A stretch of 64,000 bases of DNA, from contig NZ_CP119082.1 in NCBI RefSeq assembly GCF_029027965.1, positions 972,001 through 1,036,000 on the forward strand, given 5' to 3'. Positions 51,919-62,980 of the stretch are shown in pieces. The notes under the pieces are model-generated. The model was not told the DNA's origin, did no database searches, and worked only from the letters and a program-made list of their open reading frames with translations. The first letter of the stretch is position 1; the number at the start of each line of letters is the position of its first letter. Position numbers and translations under genes: made by a program. This DNA comes from Paracoccus sp. S3-43. Lineage in GTDB: Bacteria > Pseudomonadota > Alphaproteobacteria > Rhodobacterales > Rhodobacteraceae.

Positions 51919-53019
51919 ATGGCAATCACCATCGGGCAACTGGCGCAGGCACTGGACGCAAAGGGCTGGGGCGACCTGGATCTGCCGGTGACGGGCGCGG
52001 CGGAACCGCAGGCTACGGGTCCGGTCGGGCCCGAGGGCGGCGTGATCGCCATGGCGATGTCGCCGAAATATGCGGCCTTCCTGCAACCCGGCAGCATCGC
52101 CATCCTGGCCGAGGGGATGGACCCCGAGGCCCTGGGCCTCAGGGCCGCGATCTTCGCGCCGCGCCCGCGCCTGCTGATGGCGGGGCTGACGCGGGCCTTC
52201 GATCCCGGTCCCGACATCGCCCCCGGCATCCATCCCACCGCGCTGATCGACCCGACCGCGCAGGTGGGTGTCGGCGCGGCCATCGGCCCCTTTGCGGTGA
52301 TCGGTCCCGCCGTGCGGATCGGGTCGGGCGCGCGGATCGGGCCGCATGTGTCGATCGGTCGCGGAACGCGTCTGGGCGATGACGCGCTGATCCACGCGGG
52401 CGTGCGCATCGCCCATGGCGTGACGGCGGGCCACCGGCTGATGGTGCAGTCGAACGCCGTGATCGGCGGCGACGGCTTTTCCTTCGTCACCCCCGAGGAA
52501 TCGGGGATCGAGGAGATCCGCCGCACCCTGGGCTCGCGCCAGGGGATCAAGGAACAGCACTGGACGCGGATCCACTCGCTGGGCGGGGTCGAGATCGGCG
52601 ACGATGTTGAAATCGGCGCCAACGCGACCATCGACCGGGGCACGATCCGTGCGACCCGCGTCGGCAACGGCACCAAGATCGACAATCTGGTGATGCTGGG
52701 CCACAACGTCACGGTGGGAGACGACTGCCTGCTGTGTTCGCAGGTGGGCATCGCCGGATCGGCGCGGATCGGCAACCGCGTGGTGCTGGCCGGAAAGGTC
52801 GGCGTCAACGACAATATCGAGGTGGGCGACGACGTGATCGCGGGCGGGGCCAGCAAGATCTTCACCCGCGTTCCGGCCGGCCGGGTGGTGCTGGGCAACC
52901 CGGCGGTCAAGATGGAGACCCAGATGGACATCCAGAAGGCCGTCCGCCGCCTGCCGCGATTCGCCGAACAGTTGGCGCGGCTTCAGGAAACCGTTACACG
53001 ATTGTTGGAAAAGGGCTGA
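51919..53019 (+). CDS. lpxD: UDP-3-O-(3-hydroxyacyl)glucosamine N-acyltransferase
   Basis: 366 residues: N-terminal uridine-binding domain (about 1-105), left-handed beta-helix of hexapeptide repeats (about 108-310), C-terminal helical region. Catalytic His H262 in MLGHNVTVGDD. Third step of lipid A synthesis, acyl donor 3-hydroxyacyl-ACP. Followed by an acp and a ketosynthase gene rather than fabZ-lpxA, an uncommon neighbourhood. Confidence 0.94.
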   Translation: MAITIGQLAQALDAKGWGDLDLPVTGAAEPQATGPVGPEGGVIAMAMSPKYAAFLQPGSIAILAEGMDPEALGLRAAIFAPRPRLLMAGLTRAFDPGPDIAPGIHPTALIDPTAQVGVGAAIGPFAVIGPAVRIGSGARIGPHVSIGRGTRLGDDALIHAGVRIAHGVTAGHRLMVQSNAVIGGDGFSFVTPEESGIEEIRRTLGSRQGIKEQHWTRIHSLGGVEIGDDVEIGANATIDRGTIRATRVGNGTKIDNLVMLGHNVTVGDDCLLCSQVGIAGSARIGNRVVLAGKVGVNDNIEVGDDVIAGGASKIFTRVPAGRVVLGNPAVKMETQMDIQKAVRRLPRFAEQLARLQETVTRLLEKG

Positions 53020-53031
53020 GCAGGAGGCTTC

Positions 53032-53298
53032 ATGACCGACCGGATCCAAGACCGCATCAAGGCCATCATCGCCGAACAGGCCATGCTGGAACCCGACCAG
53101 ATCACCGACGAATCGACCCCCCAGGATCTGGGCATCGACAGCCTGGGGCTGGTGGAATCGATCTTCGCGATCGAGGAGGAATTCGACATCTCGATCCCCT
53201 TCAACGCCAACGAACCGGACAAGTCGGATTTCGACATCTCGACCATGGGCACGATCATCGCCGCCGTCGAACGGCTGGTGGCGCAGAAGGCCGCATGA
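53032..53298 (+). CDS. Acyl carrier protein, secondary type
   Basis: 88 residues with the phosphopantetheine attachment site S37 in GIDSLGLVES. It carries an insertion-like acidic stretch (NEPDKSDFDIS, about 62-72) and differs from housekeeping AcpP. It starts 12 bases after lpxD and overlaps the ketosynthase start (ATGA), so it probably serves that ketosynthase, perhaps to supply a special acyl chain for the outer membrane (inference). Confidence 0.88.
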   Translation: MTDRIQDRIKAIIAEQAMLEPDQITDESTPQDLGIDSLGLVESIFAIEEEFDISIPFNANEPDKSDFDISTMGTIIAAVERLVAQKAA

Positions 53299-54551
53299 GT
53301 CCGAAGAAGAGGGGCAAGAGAGCCACCGAGCGGCCGGACGGGCTGCGGCGGGTCGTCATCACCGGGGCGGGCACGATCAACGCGCTTGGCCATGACGTGA
53401 CGACGACCCTGGCCGCGTTCCGGGACGGGCGCAGCGGCATCGGCCAGCTGGATTTCCGGGACGTGGACCGGCTGTCGATCCAGATCGGCGCGCAGGTCCA
53501 TCCCTGGCGGGCCGAGGATTACTTCAATCGCCAGCAGATCCTGCTCTATGACAAGTTCACCCAGTTCGCCCTGCTGGCCGCCAAGCAGGCGGTGGCGCAG
53601 GCGGGGCTGGATTTCCAGGGCGCGCTCGGCCTGCGGTCCGGGGTGGTGCTGGGCACGGCGGGCGGCGGGCTGAACACCTGGGACGAGAATTACCGCACCG
53701 TCTATGAGGAGGGGAAGAACCGCGTCCATCCCTTCGTGGTGCCCAAGCTGATGAACAACGCCGCCGCCAGCCATGTCAGCATGGAATACGGGTTGCGCGG
53801 CCCGGCCTTTACCGTGGCCACGGCCTGCGCCAGTTCCAACCACGCGATGGGCCTGGCCTTCCAGATGGTGCGGTCGGGCGCGGCGCAGGTGATGCTGACC
53901 GGCGGGTCCGAGGCGATGCTGTGCTTTGGCGGCGTCAAGGCATGGGAGGGGCTGCGCGTCATGTCCAAGGACGCCTGCCGTCCCTTCAGCGCCAACCGCA
54001 ACGGCATGGTCCAGGGCGAGGGCGCGGGCGTCTTCGTCTTCGAGGATTACGACAACGCCCGTGCGCGCGGCGCCGACATCCTGGCCGAGGTGGTGGGCTT
54101 CGCCATGTCGTCCGACGCGCAGGACATCGTCATGCCCTCGGCCCAGGGGGCGGAACGCGCGATCACCGGCGCCTTGCAGGACGCGGGCCTCAACCCCGAG
54201 GACGTGGGCTATATCAACGCCCACGGCACCGGGACGGCGGCCAATGACAAGACCGAATGCGCCGCCGTGGCCCATGCCTTCGGCCATCACGCCGACCGGC
54301 TGATGATGTCCTCCACCAAGGCGATGCACGGCCATATCATCGGCGGCACGGGGGCGGTGGAGCTGCTGGCCTGCATCATGGCGCTGCGCGACGGCGTGAT
54401 CGCGCCGACCATCGGCTATCAGGAAGCCGATCCCGAATGCGCCCTGGACGTGGTTCCGAACGAGGCGCGGCAGGCCCGCGTCGATGCGGTCCTGTCGAAC
54501 GCCTTCGCCTTTGGCGGGCTGAACGCGGTGATCGCGCTACGCCGGGTCTAG
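53295..54551 (+). CDS. Beta-ketoacyl-ACP synthase, FabF-like
   Basis: 418 residues. Catalytic triad C178 (TACASSNHA), H310 (NAHGTGT) and H345 (AMHGHIIGG) is complete, with the conserved Lys in SSTKAM; a basic 17-residue extension precedes the thiolase fold. Second ketosynthase of KAS II type paired with a dedicated ACP; product unknown. Overlaps acp by 4 bases. Confidence 0.9.
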   Translation: MSPKKRGKRATERPDGLRRVVITGAGTINALGHDVTTTLAAFRDGRSGIGQLDFRDVDRLSIQIGAQVHPWRAEDYFNRQQILLYDKFTQFALLAAKQAVAQAGLDFQGALGLRSGVVLGTAGGGLNTWDENYRTVYEEGKNRVHPFVVPKLMNNAAASHVSMEYGLRGPAFTVATACASSNHAMGLAFQMVRSGAAQVMLTGGSEAMLCFGGVKAWEGLRVMSKDACRPFSANRNGMVQGEGAGVFVFEDYDNARARGADILAEVVGFAMSSDAQDIVMPSAQGAERAITGALQDAGLNPEDVGYINAHGTGTAANDKTECAAVAHAFGHHADRLMMSSTKAMHGHIIGGTGAVELLACIMALRDGVIAPTIGYQEADPECALDVVPNEARQARVDAVLSNAFAFGGLNAVIALRRV

Positions 54552-54649
54552 GTCGAGAACCGGCGATCTCGGGCAGGTTGGCAATGGACCTCGTGATGGT
54601 CCATGCCTGCGATTTCACATAAGCTCTTGAAGAAGAGAAAACGGCGCGC

Positions 54650-55147
<498 letters not shown>

Positions 55148-55312
55148 GACGTTTTCCTGCAAAGATGGTCTTGCGACGGGTCTAGCGCAGCCCCCGCCGC
55201 GATGCAAATGCGCGCTTTGCCGCCGCGCGGCGCCTGGCCGAAAAGCGATGCTGGCGATGCGGTCCGATTTCTGTATAGTCCCTGCAAAACCCAGAACAAC
55301 GAGGGACGGGAC

Positions 55313-55960
55313 ATGACATTCATCCCTACCATCAAGGCGGGCATCAAGGCGGGCATCAAGGCGGGTCTGTGCGCGATGCTGATCGCCGGCCTGACCCTGC
55401 CCGCCGGGGCCGAGGGGCTGCGCCTGTCGGGCAGTTCGTCGAAATCGCGCGCAGAACAGTTCGCCCGCCAGACCCGGCTGATGGATTCGCGGCTGGCCGG
55501 GCAATACCAGCAATCGGCGCGGCTCCAGCCGCGCGGCGGCGCCTCCAGCTCGGTCGAGATCGCGCTTTCGGCGAACATTCCCGCCTATCGCGGCAAGCGC
55601 AGCGACTTCATCCCCCATGCCCGCGCGGCCGCCCGCCGCTATGGCATCCCCGAGGATCTGTTCCTGCGCCTGGTCCAGCAGGAATCGGGCTGGAACCCAG
55701 GCGCCCGGTCCCACAAGGGCGCCACCGGCCTTGCGCAGCTGATGCCCGGAACGGCGGCCAAGCTGGGCGTCAACCCGCATGATCCGGTGCAGAACCTGCA
55801 TGGCGGCGCGCGTTATCTGCGGATGATGTACAACCAGTTCGGCAACTGGAACCTGGCGCTTGCGGCCTATAACGCCGGTCCGGGCGCGGTCCAGAAATAC
55901 AACGGCATCCCGCCCTATCGCGAAACCCGCAACTATGTGCGAATCATCGCGGGCGGCTGA
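55313..55960 (+). CDS. Lytic transglycosylase (SLT domain)
   Basis: 215 residues: signal peptide with an IKAG triplicate, a low-complexity stretch, and an SLT lysozyme-like domain (about 95-210) with the catalytic Glu in [10 protein letters not shown] and the motifs [10 protein letters not shown] and [10 protein letters not shown]. Cleaves the glycan strand to 1,6-anhydromuropeptides. ATG at 55313 follows GAGGGA. Divergent from ssb. Confidence 0.9.
   Translation: MTFIPTIKAGIKAGIKAGLCAMLIAGLTLPAGAEGLRLSGSSSKSRAEQFARQTRLMDSRLAGQYQQSARLQPRGGASSSVEIALSANIPAYRGKRSDFIPHARAAARRYGIPEDLFLRLVQQESGWNPGARSHKGATGLAQLMPGTAAKLGVNPHDPVQNLHGGARYLRMMYNQFGNWNLALAAYNAGPGAVQKYNGIPPYRETRNYVRIIAGG
55331..55366 (+). 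repeat. 12-bp tandem repeat in the transglycosylase signal peptide
   Basis: ATCAAGGCGGGC is present three times in a row (55331-55342, 55343-55354, 55355-55366, the last ending in T), encoding [12 protein letters not shown]. Confidence 0.9.
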
Positions 55961-56140
55961 TCCAGCCCCCTGATCCGGGCGGCGGCGGCGGCAGCCGCCG
56001 GATCGGACGTGGGCGCTATTAACCAAACTTAAAGACAGGTTTTTATCTCCGCCGATCTCGCGGAAAACTCCGGACGATTACCGGCCGGTTGTATTTTTGT
56101 CGGGTGCATCGGCTTTACGTGTCAATAGTGCGGGGTTTTC

Positions 56141-57244
56141 GTGTTGTCCGGGTTAGAATCGCCCTTGTGTTCTGTTGCCGCCAGCCCCCGCCTGACCTGG
56201 GCGCTGTGCGTCGCCACCCTCAACCGCATCGATATGCTGGAACTGTGCGTGACCTGCGCCCTGGCCCAGACGCGCCCGCCGTCCGAGATCGTGATCGTGG
56301 ATGCCAGCGACGATTGGCAATCGCATCGCGACCGGATCGCCGCGATCGTCGCCGGGCGGGTGCCGCTGATCTATCGTCCCGCGACGGAACGATCCTCGGC
56401 CGTTCAGCGCAACAGCGCGATCACCGAATGCAGCGCGGACATCTGCACGTTTGTCGACGACGACAGCTTCATGCACGACGACTGCATGGAAACCATCCTG
56501 CGCGTCTACGAACGCGACACGGATCATGAGATCGTCGCCATCTCGGCCGGCAACGGCCCGTCGCCCTTGGAGATCGGCGGCGTCACCAGCAAGCCGGTCG
56601 CGAATTTGTCTTCGTATGCGGCGATGATCAAGAAGTCGCGCCTGGGCCAGTTTCTGTGGCGGGAACTGTTCCTGATGGGGCGGGCGGTGACGTTCATCCC
56701 CTATGCCGGGCCGTTCGGTTCGCCGATCCCGGAATGGGCAAGCTCGTTTAGGCCCGAAGTCGTGGCGACGATACACATTGGCGCCGGCCGCATGACCGTT
56801 CGTCGCAACGCGCTGATGCGGGAAATGTTCGAGCCTGCCTTCCGCAGCTATTGTCCGGGCGAGGATTTCGACCTGTCCTATCGCCTCAGCCGCATCGGCA
56901 TGATCTGCGCTGTGCCCTCGGCGCGGATTTATCACCACGAGGTTGCGGCCAGCCGGATCCGGCGCGAACAGGAACTGGTGCTGTCCATCTGCAACGCTGC
57001 CTTTTTGGTGCGCAAGCACAGCCCTGATCTTGATCGAGACCGTCGCCGTTGGGCAGTATTGATGGCCCGCAGACGGGTGGCCGAATTTCTGAAGGATGGC
57101 TTGATGCGGCGATGGCGTCTGCCCCAACTGCGCGCCGCGCGGCGGGCGGCGGCGATCAGCCGGCAGATCCTGGCCTTTCCCGATGATGCAGGACTTGAAG
57201 ACTGGTACATCTCGGTGCAGCAGAATATTTTGAAACGCCCTTAA
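56141..57244 (+). CDS. Family 2 glycosyltransferase
   Basis: 367 residues, GT-A fold. ALCVATLNRIDML opens the nucleotide-binding half; VDDDSFMHDDC (about 106-116) contains the DxD-type metal site; CPGEDFDLSYRLSRIG is the acceptor-side ED motif. GTG start at 56141 (TTG at 56144 possible). Preceded by a 180-base AT-rich gap and less GC-rich than its neighbours in places, so horizontal gain is possible. Sugar and acceptor unknown. Confidence 0.8.
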   Translation: MLSGLESPLCSVAASPRLTWALCVATLNRIDMLELCVTCALAQTRPPSEIVIVDASDDWQSHRDRIAAIVAGRVPLIYRPATERSSAVQRNSAITECSADICTFVDDDSFMHDDCMETILRVYERDTDHEIVAISAGNGPSPLEIGGVTSKPVANLSSYAAMIKKSRLGQFLWRELFLMGRAVTFIPYAGPFGSPIPEWASSFRPEVVATIHIGAGRMTVRRNALMREMFEPAFRSYCPGEDFDLSYRLSRIGMICAVPSARIYHHEVAASRIRREQELVLSICNAAFLVRKHSPDLDRDRRRWAVLMARRRVAEFLKDGLMRRWRLPQLRAARRAAAISRQILAFPDDAGLEDWYISVQQNILKRP

Positions 57245-57256
57245 CGGTCGGTTCCC

Positions 57257-58561
57257 TCACACTTCCTCGATCCGCAATTCGACCGGCTCGCCCGCCAGGA
57301 CGCCGGTGCGGGGCAGGGTCTCGATGGCAAAGTCGATCGCCTCGGGCGTGGTCTTGTGGGTCACCACCAGCACCGGCACGCTGTCGGGGCTGTGCTGGCC
57401 GTATTGCCGCATCCGGTCGATCGAGATCCCGGCATCGCCCAGGACCGTCGCCACCTTGGCCAGGGCGCCCGGCTTGTCCTGCAATTCCAGGCGGATGTAA
57501 TAGGCCGCCGGAACGGCGGTGCGGGCGGGCTGGGCGGCCTTCAGGGTCGTGGCGGGTTGGCCGAAGACCGGCATCCGCACGCCGCGCGCGATTTCCACCA
57601 CGTCGGACAGGACCGCGCTGGCGGTCGGGCCTTCGCCCGCCCCCGCGCCGCGCAGCACAAGCTGGCCCACGCTGTCGCCTTCGACCACCACCATGTTGGT
57701 GCCGCCCATCAGCTGCCCCAGCGGGCTGTCGGCGGGGACCAGGCAGGGCGACATGCGCTGTTCCAGGCCGCGCGGCGTCATCTGCGCCACGCCCAGCAGC
57801 TTGATCCGGTATCCCATGTCGGCGGCGCGGCGGATGTCGTCGATGCTGACGCGCTCGATCCCCTCGATCTCGACCGCGTCGAAATTCACCCGCGTGCCGA
57901 AGGCGATCGAGGACAGAATCGCCAGCTTGTGGCCCGCGTCGATGCCGCCCACGTCCAGCGTCGGGTCGGCTTCCAGATATCCCAGCTGCCGCGCTTCCTC
58001 GAACACCGCGTCATAGGGCAGGCCCGCGCTTCCCATCCGCGTCAGGATATAGTTGCAGGTGCCGTTCATCACGCCCATCACGCGGCGGATCTCGTTGCCG
58101 GCCAGCGATTCCGTCATCGCCTTGATGACCGGGATGCCGCCCGCCACCGCGGCCTCGAACCGCAGGGTGCGGCCCAGGCTTTCGGCCAGTTCCGCAAGCG
58201 CCTGCCCGTGGACCGCCAGCAGCGCCTTGTTCGCGGTGACGACATCCTTGCCCGACCGCAAGGCCGCCTCGATGCTGTCCTTGGCGATGCCGCTGTCGCC
58301 GCCCACCAGTTCGACGAAGACATCCACGTCATCCGCCGTCGCCACCACCATCGCATTGTCCTCCCAGCGATAGGATGACAGGTCGGCGTCGCGGTTCTTG
58401 CGCTTGTCGCGCGCGCAGATGGCGGTGATCGCGACGGTGCGGCCGGTGCGGCGCGCCAGCAGATCGGCGTGTTTCTGGACGATCTTGACGACACCGATCC
58501 CGACGGTGCCAAGCCCGGCGATGCCAAGTCTGAGGGGATCGGGGCGAAGGGGGGACGACAT
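57257..58561 (-). CDS. hom: Homoserine dehydrogenase
   Basis: 434 residues: Rossmann domain (GIAGLGTVGIGVV, about 12-24), catalytic domain with MNGTCNYIL and EADPTLDVGGIDAGHKLAIL, and a C-terminal ACT domain (about 350-430) for threonine feedback. Reduces aspartate semialdehyde to homoserine for threonine and methionine. ATG at 58561; 58612 is rejected as the conserved part starts later. Convergent with the glycosyltransferase gene. Confidence 0.96.
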   Translation of the reverse strand: MSSPLRPDPLRLGIAGLGTVGIGVVKIVQKHADLLARRTGRTVAITAICARDKRKNRDADLSSYRWEDNAMVVATADDVDVFVELVGGDSGIAKDSIEAALRSGKDVVTANKALLAVHGQALAELAESLGRTLRFEAAVAGGIPVIKAMTESLAGNEIRRVMGVMNGTCNYILTRMGSAGLPYDAVFEEARQLGYLEADPTLDVGGIDAGHKLAILSSIAFGTRVNFDAVEIEGIERVSIDDIRRAADMGYRIKLLGVAQMTPRGLEQRMSPCLVPADSPLGQLMGGTNMVVVEGDSVGQLVLRGAGAGEGPTASAVLSDVVEIARGVRMPVFGQPATTLKAAQPARTAVPAAYYIRLELQDKPGALAKVATVLGDAGISIDRMRQYGQHSPDSVPVLVVTHKTTPEAIDFAIETLPRTGVLAGEPVELRIEEV

Positions 58562-58624
58562 GAAGGCCTCTTGTCTGCGACTGCCTGCTGTTAGCGCGGG
58601 CCGCGCCGTCATGCAACGCGCGAG

Positions 58625-59146
58625 TCAGCCGCCTTCTTCATGCCCCGCCCATTCCCCGTCGATGCCCGTTCCGCGCATGATCGACACCACCCGCCGCGCG
58701 GTCCGCAGCGTCTCGGCATGGATGGCGTGCACGGCGGCGGGGTCCATCTCGTCGGGATAGCGTTCGCCGCGCGTGTTGATGAAGGTCGGGTGCCAATGGC
58801 CGGGCTGGCGTCCGGGACGCCAGGATGCGTGGCACAGCAGGTTTCGGTTCAGGCGGACGGCGCGCAGATCCTCGGCCAGTCCCTCGCGGCCCCGGACCTC
58901 GGCCTGCCGCATCGAGGCCGCGAAGCTGTCGATCAGGGTGCCCAGGGTATCGTCGGCGATCTCCTCCATTCGCCGCAGCCAGCGCTGCAATGCCTTGTCG
59001 TCCGCCTCCTCGCCCAGTTGCTTGCGGGACAGGGAAAAGATCGCCCGCTTCAGCGCCTCCTCGAGAAAGCCGAAGCCCGCCACGGCATGGCCGATGGCCG
59101 CTGCCATCTCGTCGGACAGGCGGTCGGGGGCGCGGGGCAGGGCCAT
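58625..59146 (-). CDS. Hypothetical protein
   Basis: 173 residues, mostly helical and charged (GFGFLEEALKRAIFSLSRKQ, WLRRMEEIADDTLGTLIDSF), with a conserved-looking LRAVRLNRNLLCHASWRPGR in the middle. The RNxxxH-like RNLLCH resembles the HEPN-type RX4-6H pattern, but with no partner gene I do not assign function. ATG at 59146 avoids overlap; a GTG at 59161 would add five residues and overlap the upstream gene by 13 bases. Probably co-transcribed with the glycosyltransferase-like gene. Confidence 0.6.
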   Translation of the reverse strand: MALPRAPDRLSDEMAAAIGHAVAGFGFLEEALKRAIFSLSRKQLGEEADDKALQRWLRRMEEIADDTLGTLIDSFAASMRQAEVRGREGLAEDLRAVRLNRNLLCHASWRPGRQPGHWHPTFINTRGERYPDEMDPAAVHAIHAETLRTARRVVSIMRGTGIDGEWAGHEEGG

Positions 59147-59148
59147 GG

Positions 59149-59964
59149 CTATTCGCGCCACAGATCCCTGACCCAGGTCGCGGGCAGCAGGTAATGGCGC
59201 AGGTGCTTGGGCAGGCTTTCCCGGCGCTGACCGGAAAAGGCCCGGCGCAGGTGATCCATCGGCGTGCGATGCACGTCATCGTCGTGCCAGCGGCCCGCGA
59301 TGGCGTCGGGCGGATTCAGGTGGCCCGCGAAGATCACGATCCGGCTGTTCCTGGGCACCTGCGGTTCGCGCAGATAGTTCATCGGAAAGGACGGGACCGA
59401 ATGCATCCTGAAATGCGCCAGCCATCCGCGCGGCCAGAACCGGACACCGCCCGGCGCGTTGCGGGTGACGAAGCGCTGCTCGTATTTGTACGTGTCCGCC
59501 ACCCCCTGCGGATCGGCGCGAAAGATGTCCTGCAACGGCGCCAGCTTGCCCACCCGCATCCGATAGACCGAGGTCTGGCCAAGCCGTTCGAAGGGCGTGT
59601 TCGGATTGCGCCCCAGGATGGTGTCGTCGGCATCGCCGAAGGTGAAGAACGGATCCAGATTGCCGGTGATGATCACGTCCAGATCCAGAAACAGCACGAC
59701 GCCCGTCACATCGCCCAGATCGCCCCACAGCCGGGACTTGGGCCACTTGCCGCGCGTGTTGACGGGGGCTTCATAGTCGAATTCCGGCAGCGGCCGGACG
59801 GCGATGTCGGGATGCAGCCCCGCCCCGTCATCGGTAAAGCAGAACAGCCGGAAGGGCGGCGTGATGTTGCGCGCGATCATGGCGAGCAGCCGGTTGGCGT
59901 ATTCCGGCCCGTATTTCGTGCCCCATTTGATGCAGATGATCTGCTTGATCTCTGGCGCGTCCAT
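59149..59964 (-). CDS. Glycosyltransferase-like protein
   Basis: 271 residues. An N-terminal KQIICIKWGTKYGPEYANRL start, GVVLFLDLDVIITGNLD with a DxD motif (D-L-D), and WLAHFRMHS later in the chain fit a GT-A-like glycosyltransferase (GT8-like capsule or LPS type). ATG at 59964 rather than 59997, since the gene-like composition begins at MDAPEIKQ. No sugar cluster surrounds it; substrate unknown. Confidence 0.72.
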   Translation of the reverse strand: MDAPEIKQIICIKWGTKYGPEYANRLLAMIARNITPPFRLFCFTDDGAGLHPDIAVRPLPEFDYEAPVNTRGKWPKSRLWGDLGDVTGVVLFLDLDVIITGNLDPFFTFGDADDTILGRNPNTPFERLGQTSVYRMRVGKLAPLQDIFRADPQGVADTYKYEQRFVTRNAPGGVRFWPRGWLAHFRMHSVPSFPMNYLREPQVPRNSRIVIFAGHLNPPDAIAGRWHDDDVHRTPMDHLRRAFSGQRRESLPKHLRHYLLPATWVRDLWRE

Positions 59965-60062
59965 CCACGGCCCTCCTGTTCGGGCGCACCGTTTCACAGC
60001 GGCAGAACCAAGGCAACGTCCTTTGCCTTGACGGAAACATCCTCGGGGTGAGCCGCGCCCGG

Positions 60063-60085
60063 AAAAAGGTCCACCGGACCTTTTT
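60063..60085. terminator. Strong bidirectional terminator
   Basis: AAAAAGGTCC (60063-60072), loop ACC, GGACCTTTTT (60076-60085): a perfect ten-pair stem with A/T runs on both sides, so it works in either direction. It lies 66 bases past the scpA stop. A second GC stem, CCTGCCGC-CAT-GCGGCAGG (60098-60116), lies between it and scpA. Confidence 0.9.
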
Positions 60086-60150
60086 CAGCGGCGAACGCCT
60101 GCCGCCATGCGGCAGGCAGGGGGGAGAAGCGCCCCGGCGAGGGACGTCCA

Positions 60151-62286
<2,136 letters not shown>

Positions 62287-62317
62287 GATCCATCCTTTCG
62301 CACGGCGCGGCCTGCCC

Positions 62318-62323
62318 TATATT
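62318..62323 (+). promoter_or_regulatory. -10 box of the DUF4174 gene
   Basis: TATATT inside CCCTATATTCAGG, 21 bases before the start. The same CCTATATTCAG block is found before the 24-codon ORF at 62874, suggesting a common promoter type. No convincing -35 here. Confidence 0.4.
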
Positions 62324-62343
62324 CAGGACAGGAAGGGGTGCCG

Positions 62344-62847
62344 ATGAAGTTGAAATTGCTGATATTCGCGATCCTGGCCGCAGCCATGGGCCCGGCCAGG
62401 GAAGCGCCCCCGCCACAGGTCGAGGCCCAGCCCGCAAGCCCCCAGGAAGCGCCGGTCGCGACGGCGCCGCCCGCGCGCCCCGTGGTGCGCATCCTGTCGG
62501 CCGCCGAGACGGATCCGGCGGACTTCCTGTGGAACGCGCGTCCGGTGGTGGTCTTTGCCGACACGCCCGACGATCCCGCCTTCCGCCAGCAGATGGGCGC
62601 CCTGGAAGGCCGCAGCGAGGCGTTGGTCGAACGCGACGTGGTGGTGATCGCCGACAGCGACCCGCAGGCCGACAGCGCCTGGCGGCGGCAACTGCATCCG
62701 CGCGGCTTTTCGCTGGTCATCATCGACAAGGACGGGCAGGTGAAGCAGCGCCGCCCCTTGCCCTGGGACGTGCGCGAGATCAGCCGCGCCATCGACAGGC
62801 TGCCCCTGCGCCGGCAGGAAATCGGCCGGGCCGGGCTGTTGCCGTAA
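62344..62847 (+). CDS. DUF4174 exported protein
   Basis: 167 residues: short signal/anchor (MKLKLLIFAILAAAMGPA), a Pro/Ala linker (about 20-48) and a DUF4174 domain with thioredoxin-like look (FLWNARPVVVFADTPDDPAF, FSLVIIDKDGQVKQRRP). No CxxC. Function unknown. Divergent from scpA. Start ATG at 62344 has AGGAAGGGG in front. Confidence 0.8.
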   Translation: MKLKLLIFAILAAAMGPAREAPPPQVEAQPASPQEAPVATAPPARPVVRILSAAETDPADFLWNARPVVVFADTPDDPAFRQQMGALEGRSEALVERDVVVIADSDPQADSAWRRQLHPRGFSLVIIDKDGQVKQRRPLPWDVREISRAIDRLPLRRQEIGRAGLLP

Positions 62848-62850
62848 GGA

Positions 62851-62879
62851 TTGAAATACCGGCGCGCACCGCCTATATT
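62851..62879 (+). promoter_or_regulatory. Promoter of the 24-codon ORF
   Basis: TTGAAA (62851-62856), exactly 17 bases, TATATT (62874-62879): the best sigma70-type promoter in the window. Transcription would start near 62886, giving a leader of about 20 bases. Confidence 0.75.
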
Positions 62880-62905
62880 CAGCCCGAAGGACAAGGAGGT
62901 TCGAC

Positions 62906-62980
62906 ATGAGCACGACATCCTACAACCCGCGCCCCATCACTGGCCGAACCGGCCCGATGCCGGGTTATTCCCGGCGCTGA
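62906..62980 (+). CDS. Putative 24-residue small protein
   Basis: ATG at 62906, perfectly placed after AAGGAGG (seven bases), ends with TGA at 62980. The peptide MSTTSYNPRPITGRTGPMPG plus YSRR is basic, Pro/Gly-rich and not membrane-like. It has its own strong promoter. Its last 44 bases overlap the 3' end of the convergent unknown gene (62937-63614). It could be a true small protein or a leader peptide or mRNA-type RNA; I know no family. Confidence 0.5.
   Translation: MSTTSYNPRPITGRTGPMPGYSRR

Noticed and set aside
55972..56008. Terminator after the transglycosylase gene (GATCCGG ... CCGGATC)
   Set aside because: A GC stem is present but it has no T-run and contains GGC triplet repeats that pair in several ways; not convincing.
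58625..59146. HEPN-type toxin based on an RNLLCH stretch
   Set aside because: A single RX4H-like match in a helical protein without adjacent antitoxin gene is not enough.
62287..62343. Cobalamin riboswitch before scpA
   Set aside because: The gap is only 57 bases and holds a plus-strand promoter; no B12 box is seen.
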